From the NCBI GenBank assembly GCA_905221605.1, contig CAJNDS010000446.1, positions 753,243 through 817,242 on the forward strand: a stretch of 64,000 nt of DNA, in the 5' to 3' direction. Positions 37,236-49,400 of the stretch are shown one piece after another. Source of the stretch: Symbiodinium natans (lineage: Eukaryota > Sar > Dinophyceae > Suessiales > Symbiodiniaceae). Position 1 is the stretch's first letter. Each line of letters opens with the position of its first letter. The notes under the pieces were generated by a model, which was given only the letters and a program-made list of their open reading frames with translations, did no database searches and had not been told where the DNA came from. Position numbers and translations under genes: made by a program.

Positions 37236-40200
37236 GTAAGTTCCGGGAGTTTCGTAGAAACCTTCAATAAGTTCAAGTTGCCCTAAACCCTAAACCCTAA
37301 ACCCTAAACCCTAAACCCTAAACCCAGGGGCTTAAGAGGTTTCAGGGTTTAGGCCTCAAGGGCCCGGCCACAAAGTTCGTTTGTTTAGGGTTTAGGGTTT
37401 AGGGTTTAGGGTTTAGGGTTTAGGGTTTAGGGTTTAGGGTTTAGGGTTTAGGGTTTAGGGTTTAGGGTTTAGGGTTTAGGGGGCGGATCGTCCAGCAAAG
37501 CGCGTCTGACTTCTGCGGACTTGCGTCACGCCAAGCGCTCTTCATTTCCCCAGGTGAGGTGTTTGAAGTAAACATGAGCCACAAAAACCGACGCGGTCAG
37601 GGACCAACCCACTATGCCAGCCAGGAAGCAGAGAGAGCTCGGCTTCAGGGTTGGGCTTGTATAGAGCTCTGGAGGTACAGAGCTCGGGGGCTTGTTACGT
37701 TTTTGAGGGTTTGGGGTTTGGGGTTTAGGGTTTAGGGTTTAGGGTTTAGGGTTTAGGGCTTCAAGGGGCTGGAGGACTTTTGGGTTGTGGGTCCCGGGCG
37801 GGGGCGCCAGGCAGTGGAGCACAGCTCAACCAGCCGCTTCGCTTGCCCAGTTTGCCTGGAGAAGGCTCGGCTTCGAGCAGAGTAGGCCCCTTATTCCCTC
37901 AGAGGGTTTAGGGTTTAGGGTTTAGGGTTTAGGGTTTAGGGTTTAGGGTCTAGGGTCTAGGGTCTAGGGTTTAGGGTTTAGGGTTTAGGTCTTTTTTTGG
38001 TTTAAGTTCCTTTATCAGCCCCTTTAAACCAAAACGGGTGCCCTTTTTGTTCCTAGGCTACTCTTGGGTGTAGGAGGTGACCCCGAAACCGTGGACCTTG
38101 AGAACCCTAAACCCTAAACCCTAAACCCTAAACCCTAAACCCTAAACCCTAAACCCTAAACCCTAAACCCTAAACCCTAAACCCTAAACCCTAAACCCTA
38201 AACCCTAAACCCTAAACCCTGCCTGTAAACCCTCATAGCTTCCGCTTCGGGTAAGCCTTCCACCCTCTGGAAGAGTCAGCCCTCAGTGAGTCATAAGTTG
38301 AAAGTTTCGAGAGTCTCCGTTTCCAGCGCGAGGGATGGATATTCAGTATGGGGGGCGGAATCATTTCTGATAGTGTGCCCTCCTGGTCCCTTTATAAATA
38401 TGCTATAAGAACCCCCAGAACCCTACTCTAATTTTTAAGGCCTCTATACTACCCGGCTGAACCCAGACGCTTTCCATGCTTTGACTTAAGACTTTTGCTG
38501 GCGTTCCGGATTCAGAGGCTCGGAATGTCCGAACAGTTTCTTGGCCAGGGGCACCACCAAAGCTGTTCGTTTCAGAAGTTACAGATGCAAGCATCGGAGG
38601 CGTTCCAGCCCCAAACCGCTGACGTCTGAAACATGTTGGCGCTGGATTCAGAATTCAGAATAGCGCCCTCAACTAAACCCTCAAGGCCCTAAACAGGGCT
38701 CACGCCAGCAACATTTCGTCGAGCCCTTAAGCCTAAACCCTAAACCCGAAAACCCTCAACCCTAAACCCTAAACCCGAAAACCCTGCAGTCTAGGAGGTG
38801 GAGTTGGATGGCTCCATTCAGTTGGACTGCGACCACCGGCTCTGTGCGAGTCTCAGATGTAGGGGTTGGTTTAGGATTTAGGGTTTAGGGTTTAGGGTTT
38901 AGGGTTTAGGGTTTTGAGGTTTCGGTGTTTTAAAGGGTTTAATTTGTGAGGGCTTGTAGGGTGTAATTAGGGCTTAGAGGGTTTGGGGTTTAGGGTTTTC
39001 ACTCGGGTTTCGTGTGGGTTGAGGTGTCGAGTTGGGGCTTCAGGGTGGAGGAGTTCTCGGGGCTTTGCTGTTTTTGGCTTTAGGGTTAGGGCTATTCGTG
39101 CTTTAGGGTTGGCTAGTCTTTCTTTGTTGGGTACCTAAACCCTAAACCCTAAAACCCTAAACCCTAAACCGTAAAGGGCTTAGGGGCCGGCAGGGTTGAG
39201 AGCTTCAGGGTCTTGAGGGCGTGGGGCTTGGGTTTGCAAAACCAATAAGCTAAAGAAAGCCCACAATTCTTGCAGGTTGGGATGTTCCCCCCCTTATACT
39301 AGCAGTCCTTCATAGGGATGAGATGAAAGGGAAACCCTAAACCCGAAACCCAAAACTCTAGATCCCGGTAAAGACTGCCAGAATAAGCGGGAACATCCTA
39401 ACCTACAGGCCTTGGTTGAACCCAGGCCCGAAACACCCCAGCGAAGCCTCAGGGTGTAGGGCTTCATTTTTTTGGTGGGGGGGGTTCAAGAGTCGAGAAG
39501 TTGCTTAGGGTTTAGGGGTTTATGTCTGGAGCCAAGGAAGGATTGCCATCGCTTTGAGAAAGCCCCCCCCCCCCCCCCTACTTTTTCGATCACATGTCGC
39601 CACACTAGCGTTTCGGGTGTAGATCCGACACGACCCCAAGCCTAACCACCTCTTACCCAACATAGGGCAATAGGGCTCCCCCTACACCCTAAACCTAAAG
39701 CCGAAACCCTAAACCCTAATTCCAAGTTTTTCCTTTAAAGGGTTCTGAAGTAATGGCCCTTGGGTGTTAAAGCTACATCAGGGCCGAAGGAGAGTTGTAT
39801 CACGCACCAACATGCGCTGGCTGTAGGCAGGCAGTCCTCTGAAGCGAGCTCGCTTTGCACTGCCGACGTCACAGTGGAAGCAGGGGAATGCAGGATTTGG
39901 GCGTCCAGGGCAGCGCACCTCGCGAAACGGTACCCTAAACCCTAAACCCTAAACCCTAAACCCTAAACCCTAAACCCTAAACCCTAAACCGATCCAAATG
40001 AGCTCCAAGCCATGATCTCTGCCCCATTATCTCCCTTCACGATTATTGGCCGCGTCATTCACCTCGGGGAAAAGGCCAAAAACTCCACAACGTACGGCGG
40101 TTCTGCAGGGCAAAAAGCCCCCCCCCCCCCCCTCCCAATGTGGTGTTGTGCCCGCACCTTGGCTGTACGGGCGTTTTAGAGGGCATTTTTTTGGGTTTAG

Positions 40201-43200
40201 GGTTTAGGGTTTAGTGTTTAGGGTTTAGGGTTTAGGGCGTGCCAAACGGAAGAAACCCTAAAATAACCCGAAACTTTAACCCTAAACCTTTATCCTTCTA
40301 TTTAAGTTCCGTGAGTGAGGGTAAACGTACTAAGTCAAAAGAGCTTCTAAGTGGGGCGATGAAGGGCTAAGGGTTAAGGGCTCTTAACCCTAAAGCCCTA
40401 AACCCGAAACCCCAAACCCTAAACCCTAGCCCTAAACCCTAAACCCTGAACTCACTCGGATTTTTCGGGTGTTGAGCCATCAAGCGCCAGCCCGGAGACA
40501 GTGGCTTGTTGACTACGCAGTCGCCGGACCCGAAACTGAAAGTCCCGTCAGGGTTTAGGGTTTAGGGTTTAGGGTTTAGGGTTTAGGGTTTAGGGTTTAG
40601 GGTTTAGGGTTTAGGGGTTAGGGTTTAGGGTTTAGGGTTTAGGGTTTAGGGTTTAGGGTTTAGGGTTTAGGGTTTGGGGGTCAATAACTGGGGTTTTCGG
40701 CTTCAGTAAACCCTGAACTTGCTGCTTTTCGAGGTGAGCCGTGCTTCCGGAGCTATGTGGCATCGAAGATCCTGGAGGGACAGGCCTGCAGTAGCCTTGT
40801 GTCCTCTTAGGGTTTGGGGTTTAGGGTTTAGGGTTTAGGGTTTAGGGTTTAGGGCTAGATTCAAAAGACGGATCTCCACTTCAGCTAGCAATTTGAGGTA
40901 TGCTGTGCCTTTCTGGGCATCGGAAAAGCACGGGGCGGGAAAATAGCAGGCACACCGATGTCAGATATGTATATATATATATATGTAGATATACATTGTA
41001 AATGTATAATATATATATATATATATGTAGATATACATTGTAAATAAGTATACGTGTACAGATATGTCGCTTGCCTAAAGTAGACTGCCTTGTTTTTAAG
41101 TGTTTTCTCGACAGGTTTGCCTCGAATAGGGAGAGCGCGGTTAGTGTCCGGGTGAGGACAAATCCAGACTTGAAAACGCCTTCCAGAGCCATGAAACCCC
41201 CTAAACTAGCTTGAAACCCTAAATCGCACTACACTCTAGTCTAAATCTTGAACCATGTCCCTACTGCGTGTGCCCTACCCAGACTCCAATTGTAACTCCT
41301 GTTTGGAATGCCGGACAGTATGGTTCGCATCCTAGAGGCAGCTACGGCAGTTTATGTCAGCTACAATCAGCTACAACTACGGCCCAGAGTAGGCCCTTGT
41401 TCCCTTTTTTTGTAGGGCTTAGGTTCCCTGATTATAAGCCCCTGTAAGCCACAAAGGGCACCTTTTTTTGGTATTGGCGGGAGGGAGGAGGGTCTAGAAG
41501 AGCTCTGGAAGTTCCTAGACCCTAAGCCTCTAAACCCCTTAAAGTCCCCAAACCCTCAACCCCTAAATCCCCTACCCCAACCCCCCTAATTACTACCCTA
41601 GACCCCTATACCCCTAAACCCTAAACCCTAAACCCTACACCTTATAATTAACCTCGACATAGCCCTAAACCCTGAACCCCAAAACCCCCTATACCCGAAG
41701 GTCGCTCCCCAGGAGCTTGCATGTCCGCTACCCGGGTGTGGGGCCGAAGTGACCGTGGTCGGCGCCCGAGCGCTACGTCGGCTCAGGGTGTGTGAGGGTA
41801 GTTCTCTCAAAGGGTCCATGTACCTGGATACTTGGGCCTTAAAGGGGTTCCTACATAGTAGCTTTAGGGCCCAAGTATATGCTATATAGGTACATGGACC
41901 TCTAGGGCCTAGGGGGCCATAATATGGTCCCGAGCCTCCTTGAAAGGGCCCTGAGGAAGGGGCCCTTCATGTGTGTAGGGCATATGAGGGGTATATCAAG
42001 GGGTCCCCTTTTAAGGGCCCACACTAAGGGACCATGTAACTAGCCTTAGAGGGTGTTCGGGTATTTTAGGGCTTAGGGGTGGTAAGGTGCTAAGGGTGTG
42101 AAGGGTTTAAGGGTTAGGGTTTAGGGCTTCAGGGTGTTCAGGTTTTTTTTGGGGGTGTTGAGAGCTCTTCAGAGCTTTTAGCCTGTAGGGCTTTAGGATT
42201 GTAGGGCTTTTGGCAACCCCCAAGCCCCTGACTGAAAGGAACAAACCACAGGCGGACCTCAAACCTTGACTGTGGAACCCCTGAACGCTGAAGATGGCTA
42301 CAAGCTAAGCTCCTGAACTCGGCCCTAGACCCTAAACCCCAAACCCCAAACCCTAAACCCTAAACCCTAAACCCTAAACCCGAAGCCTCTGCAAGCATCC
42401 CACAGGCCCAGGTGGAAGGTGTGGCTGACGCCAGGCTCTTCGAGAAGTTCTTGAAGGTGCTCTACTGTCTGCTTAAGAACCCCTCCAAAAAATGAAATTG
42501 TGCTTCCTGAAGGGTAATGAAGGGATTATTGTTGTTGTTTTTTTTTGTTTTTCGTGTATGTGTGTGTTTTTTGTTTATGAACCCCTCAAAAGATCGAAGT
42601 TGTTCTTCCTTATTCAGGGTAATATTCTATATTTTAAAATTCTGTTGGGGTTCTTAAGCAAATAGTAGGTGCTTGGTGAGTCCCGACACCCTAAGACCCG
42701 AAAGGTTTGGGGCATAAGGTTTTGGGCTTTCAGGTTTTGGGGTTTGGGCTTTGGGGTTTAGGGTTGAGGGCCTGTCGGGGTCAGGGTTTTGGGGTGCAGG
42801 GTTTTGTGGGTTCACCCTTACTGGGGGGGAGAGTTGTCGGGATGGTGGATGAGCTGCAGAAGTGCGGTTTTTGGGTAGCCCTAAACCCTAAACCCTAAAC
42901 CCTAAACCCTAAACCCTAAACCCTAAACCCTAAACCCTAAAGCCCTCGACCCCCCGAAGCGCCCTAAACTCCCTACCAGTAAACCCTACCTCACACCGTG
43001 AAACCCGAAAATTCCTACGACCCTAAAACCCTAAAATCCCTGAAACCCTGAAACCCTAAAACTCTAAGACTGTAAGACTCTAAAACCCTAACCCACAAGC
43101 CCTAAACCCTAAACCCTAGAACCTAGAACCCTAAACCCTAAACCCTAAACCCCTTGGGTTGGGGGCTCCGCCTGCAAGGCTTCAGGAGCTTAGGGCATCC

Positions 43201-43364
43201 TTGCCTCACAGGTTTAGGGTTTAGGGTTTAGGGTTGAGGGTTTAGGGTTTAGGGTTTTGAGGGTTGAGGGTTTAGGGCTTTGGGGTTGAGGGTTGAGGGT
43301 TGTTGAGGGGTTGTTGAGGGTGTGGAGGGTTGTTGAGGGTTGCTTGGTTAAGGGGGGACGGGGG

Positions 43365-43403
<39 letters not shown>

Positions 43404-46400
43404 TAGGGTTTGTAGCTTGTAAGAGCCTTGAAGGGTTTGAAGGGATTGTTGGGTTGCTGGGTTTTTGGCATGTAGGGTTTGTAGCCTTCTGTGGCTTACA
43501 GGGCTTCTAGGGCTTATAGGCCTGCCTCATATCCCCAAGTCCCAACAGCCAAAAAGCTCGCGGGCACCCCAAAATCCAAAGCATCCAGACCCCGAACACA
43601 GAACATGATGAACCAAGGGAGCTGTAGCCAAAAGCAGGTAGACATAATTGTGAGTTCTAAATAAGAGGTGCCGCCTCAGAATAAGGACAAAAGGGGACTG
43701 TATTTTAGAGAAATGACCATACCAGGCATCTTTTTTTGCACTTCAAGGCCAGACCATCTGAACTTGCGACCCAAGTGAAAAACAGAAGATCCCGAAGTCA
43801 GCCCACGCCAATACGCCACCAACAACAAGCCTATAAACCCTAAACCCTAAACCCCAAACCCTAAACCTTAAACCCTAAACCCTAAGCCAGTTTCGGATGG
43901 ACCTTTGGAAGCCACGGGCTGCGGATGGGCGGATGGTGGACTGCCCTACGCCTGAGGCCGAAGCATGTAGGGTTTAGGGTTTAGGGTTTAGGGTTTAGGG
44001 TTTAGGGGTTTAGGGGTTTAGGGGTTTAGGGGTTTAGGGGTTTAGGGGTTTGGGACTTTAGGGGTTTAGGGGTTTAGGGTGTAGGGTTTCGGCGTAGGGT
44101 TTAGGGTGTAAGGTACCCTCCTGGCTCTCGGGTGCCCTATACAAATCTGTTAACAAGTAATGTAGGGGGATACCCTAAACCCTAAACCCTAAACCCTAAA
44201 CCCTAAACCCTAAACCCTAAACCCTAAACCCTAAACCCTAAACCCTAAACCCTAAACCCTAAACCCTAAACCCTAAACCCTAAACCCAATTCGAAGAACC
44301 GGTAAAGTTGAGGTCGGGCTTCGAGGGGTCGAGGCGGTGTCGGGATATGCTTTCTTGCCTGTAGGGTTCTGATTTCAGGGCTATGCACGCCATTGCTGAC
44401 ATGTGGTTGGGTTTGCACCCTAAACCCTAAACCCTAAACCGTGGCTTTTGAGGCCGTGCGACTTCCTGATCTGATTAGCGTGTATCATCAGCAAGGTTTC
44501 CGCTTGTGGACAACAACTGCGCTCGAATAACAAAGGCGTCCTGCACATGAGGCCACGTTATCAGAGTCTTCAGCCTAAACCCTAAACCCTAACCCTAAAC
44601 CCTATACCCTAAACCCTAGGGTTCTATGTACCTAAGCCAAGAAATGCGTAACCAAGCACGCCAGCAAGACTTTCTGTTTCTTAGTCAGGAGGGAATGAGG
44701 GAATTGGGGTACTAAGCCCTAAACCCTAAGAACTAGTAGCCCTAAACCCTAAACGCTAAACCCTAAACCCTAAACCCTAAGAACCAGTAGGGAAGAAGCC
44801 ACCAGCCGGCCAGTGTGGGAAGTTCCTCGTTGAGGCGGGCGTCCATTTGGTCCACTGCCCTCGTTGCAACAAGGACTTCCCTGAAACGCTACACTCTGTA
44901 GCTAGGTTTAGGGTTTAGGGTTTAGGGTTTAGGTTTTAGGGCTTACGGTTTAGGGTTGATGGTTTCCCTAGAAGCCCTACTAAACTCGAGTTTTTACTAG
45001 GTGGCTAGCCCTTTAAGCTTGAGATACAGCATCCTATACATTCCGTATACTTAAAGCGCCCAGAAGGTGTGTACAGAGGACCCACCTGGGGGTTTCCGAA
45101 AATAGGGGGTGCCTTCTTGGGGTCCTTTTTGTAAGGGAGTCCTTCTCTTTGGGGTCTATTTTAGGATACTTCGTATTGTCGTAAACCCTCCACATCATGA
45201 GCATCACGCCATATCATGCCTGAACATTTGCTGGAGGTTTTGGCCACTGCATGTGCTCGTGTACCACCATGTTCGGAAGTCCCCGCTACACAAAGCCTAA
45301 ACAAGTTTTTGTCCAGTGGTTTGTCGGTTGTCTTTCAGGTGTCGAGTTTCTTTGGACCCTAAACCCTAAACCCTCAGTCCTGAACCCTCAAATCCAATAC
45401 CCCCACACCCTAAGACCTGAACCCCGAGACTCTTTAGGCAAACCCTACTTGGAGGTTCATGGGTAGATAGAAGTGGGGTGATAAGTGCCCTAAATACAGG
45501 GTGATAGGTATTTCACCCCTAAACCCTAAACCCTAAACCCTAAATCCCAAACCCTAAACCCTAAACCCTAGAACCCTGGAAGTCAGGCCTTAGACTCTCA
45601 ATTCCGTTCCCTGTCCATTGGGTGGTGGGTTGATAGTTTAGGCTCTGTATAGTAGGGTTTGGGGTTTAGGGTTTAGGGTTTAGGGTTTAGGGTTTAGGGT
45701 TTAGGGTTTAGGGTTTAGGGTTTAGGGCTTATGGGGCCGCCAGGAGTTCTGCCCGCACTGCCTGCACAGCAAGCACGAGGGCGTCTCCTGCGAGGAGATC
45801 AAGGCCCAGTCAGGCTTTGGGGTCTTTGGGTTTAGGGTTTAGGGTTTAGGGTTTAGGGTTTAGGGTTTAGGGTTTAGGGTTTAGGGTTTAGGGTTTAGGG
45901 TTTAGGTGGAAACCTAAGCCCCTGAACCCTAAACCCGAACTAGACCCGACACCTCTAAACCTCAAACTTAAAGCCCCTGAAGCCCCCTCGGCCGTTTTGC
46001 AAAGATGCTTCATTTCTTTGGCCGACGGATGTTGTGGGAGGTCAGAGGTTGCACTGCGACGCTGCTTCTTTGTGGTTTATGGGTTTAGGGTTTCGGGGTT
46101 TAGGGGTTTAGAGCCTAGATTTTAGGGGCTTAGGGATGGTTGTAGTGGGTAAGGGGTTGTAAGGGTTTAGGGGGTTGAGGGCCTTTGGGTTTAGTGCCAA
46201 CCAGTTTGTTTCGCAGACTCGTTTGGGCCCTGGATGGCTACGCTAGAAGAGCCACAAGCTTAGGCCATCAGTCCCCAAATTCTACTTGCTATCAGTCCCC
46301 AAAATATATACTTAGCACAGTGGTGGGGTTCTCCTGGAACTTAAACCCTAAACCCTAAACCCTCAACCCTAAACCCTAAACCCTAAGCCCCACAACCACC

Positions 46401-49400
46401 AAAGTTCCTAAAAACTGACATTTAAAGGGGGGTTTGGGGGGTCTAGGGTTCCCTGAATTTTGAATCTGTTAAGGTCTTAAGTCCGTGAGCCCTAGAGCCA
46501 ATACATCCTGAACCCTAAGCCCTAAACCCTACACCCCAAACCCCAAAACCTAAACCCTACACCCTACAGTAAACCCTAAACCCTAGACCCTAAACCCTAA
46601 ACCAAATCCTGAACCCCTAAACCCCTGAAGGGGGCCCTCTGGCCCTGGCAGGCGTGGCGCAGGGAAAACTCGCAAGCAGACAGGCATTTTGAGGTGCCGC
46701 AGGGAGGGGTTTAGGGTTTAGGGTCTAGGGTTTAGGGTTTAGGGAGGGGTTTATAGGGGTTCAGGATTATGAGGGTGTTGAAGGGTTTTTCCGGGCTTAA
46801 AGGGTGTTGGGGTTGAGCGTGTGAGGGTTTGTGACTCAGGGGGTTTTGAGGTTGAGGTTTGGGGGGTCTAGGGCTGTACATTTCACCCACTTATAAGCCC
46901 TGAAGTGCCATGATATGGTTAGAAGTACAGCTATGAGTGCAGTCATAGTTCGTTACTAAGTACCATGAACCTCCAAGTAGGAGCCCTTTTAAACTCATAA
47001 GCCTAATGATTGAGTCCAACAAATTCGACCCCTCTTGACCCAGCAAACCCCAAACTCGAAGCCCCACACCCTGAACCCTGAACCCTGAACCCTAAACCCT
47101 CACCCCGCACCCAAGGGGCAGAAAGTACATAAAACCTCATATCCACTCATTCGAACCCTAAACCCTAAACCCTAAACCCCAAACCCTAAACCCTAAACTC
47201 TAAACCGGGGTACTGAAAGGGCCGTGGGAAGACGGGTTGGAAGGCTGCGGCAGAGATGTCCTTGCTAGAGCTAGAGCTGCCACTCTTACGAGTGGTCTTT
47301 AACCCTAAGCCCTATAAGCCCTAAACCCCAAACCCTAAATTAACCCCTAAACCCCTAAACCCTAAACCCTAAACCCTAAACCCGTCCGGGAAGCGCTCGC
47401 GGGCACCCTGCCTCCCCCACTGCAGGATCTTATGGCCCGCGAGCAGTGGCGCAGGTGTCCAAGGTGCGCACTCGGGGTTTACAGAGGGTTTAGGGTTCAG
47501 AGTTTTGGGGTTCAGGGAGGGCTTACTGAGGGTTTAGGATTTTGGGTTTTTGGGGCTTTACGCTTTGGAGTTGCGGATTTTAGGTTTATTCAGGGCTTAT
47601 AGGGCACTTGTACTCGTACCAATGGGGGCTGTTGCATATTAAAGCTATTTTCGGGGGCGGGTTGGGGGGTGCATGGTCTGGGATGGGGAGGCGGGGTGGC
47701 GAGTCACATTGCAGATTCCCGAAACTGATCGGGGGGCTCATGACTTCGATTGTTGCCTGCATTTCCCAGGGCTCGTAGAACTCTGCTCAGGTTGAGGGTT
47801 TAGGGTTTAGGGTCTATAGGGTTTAGGGTTTAGGGTTAACGGGTTTAAAGGGTTTGGGGGCACCTCTCCGCAGACACCCAAGCCCTCAGCCCTAAATCGT
47901 CAAGCTTCAAGCTCTATACCGGCGACCCGAGAACAGCAGCCCAGAAAGCCCTCCACCCCGAAATACCCTAACCGTAAACCCTAAACCTTCTGGGCGGTTA
48001 CTACACAACTTGGGTGCCCCATCACGCTTCGGCCTTGTCACGGCGTGGAGGATGGCGCCAGAAAGATCTGAAAGTTTATAACTCAGGGTTTAGGGTTTAG
48101 GGTGGCCCCGTCCATACATCCATGCAAGCCCATGCGAAATCTCTTTACCCCCTCCTGCACTACAAGGACCAGAGACCGGAATTCCTTGCCTGAACTCTGA
48201 TCCGACAGATCTCAAGAGGCCAAACCCCAAACCCCCCCCCCCCCCCCCCGGCCCCGCTAGAATCCCAAACTCCAAGCCCGGAAAACCTTAACACCCAAAG
48301 CCCCTCTGGCCCTCAGGAAGCCCCATGAGTTCTAACATCCCAAAACCCTAAACCCCCAAACCTTATAAACCCTAACCCCCAAACTCTAAACCCTGAACCC
48401 TAGACCCTTGGTGAACCCCCTAAACCCCTAAAGCCCCCTTTAGGTGCGGTGCGCCCTCAGCGCGGGATTCTGGCTGCAACTTCATGCAGTGCAGGTGCGC
48501 AGTGAGGAGAGTAGCGCTGCTCACTCGTTTGAGGCTTAAGGCTTCGGGGTTGTTCGGGCTACATATGTATGTATATATATATATACTTATATATATATAT
48601 ACACATGGACATATACGTATTTGTTTATATATATATATATATACATGTATGTATGTATAAATAAATATATATATATATATGTGTTTAGATTTGTAGGTGT
48701 CACACAACATGTTTCACAATGAGTGGAGCATACACATGCGACATTGGCTCAAGCCGTCAAAAGTGATTGCACCTGCAGTGTTAGTTCTGCCTTAAACTCC
48801 GTTCATGGTAGCGGAGCTGTCGGTTTGAATGGACAGCAGACGCGACCTTGCTGACGAAAGTGCTGAAAGTGACAACGAAGGTTTTGCTGTGGTGCAAGCT
48901 CCCGCTGTGCACCGCTGGGAACGCTTGATCCGTTTACTTTATCGGATTAGGCGACTGCAAAGGATTTGGGGCCTTCTGGGCCAGCATCTCCAGACTTTCG
49001 TCCAAAGCAGCGAGTTCCGCCGTCGGCTGGCTAATCGTTTGCGATGAGCAGCCAGGAACAGCAACAGGCACAAGTGACTGCAGCGCAAGTGATGCAGGAG
49101 CTTGTGAATCTGAGAAACGAACTCACAAGGCAACGCGAAGAGAATGATCGGCTAAGGGCCGAGCAAAGCACAGCACTTGAGCGAGTGCGGCAAGAGAGTG
49201 CAGCTCAAGTTGCGGAAGTGCGAGCACAGGCGCATACGGCAGTGCAGCAGGCGACGGCTCAGATGGGCACGATGCCACAGTTGGTGAGCGACATGGTCAA
49301 GTCGAACAAGGAACTGGTTGAGGCCATGGCAAAGAAAGGAGGACCAAACGAGAAGCTCTGTTTGGTCGACACAAAGGGCCTGGGAAAGCCGACGACCTTC

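Larger units (their letters stand above)
45814..47425 (+). other. Three RBR introns between IBR and RING2
   Basis: 45814-46216 starts with a G-strand array (45829-45905). 46258-46651 holds only C-strand pieces (46343-46390, 46500-46625). 46694-47425 starts with G-strand 46706-46745, carries the right end of a GGTTCATGG element (46890-46977) and ends with C-strand pieces to 47385. Confidence 0.6.

Noticed and set aside
38403-38640. Island open in several frames on both strands (for example [14 protein letters not shown] on +)
   Set aside because: No frame stands out and RING1 exons join across it in phase, so no exon is called.
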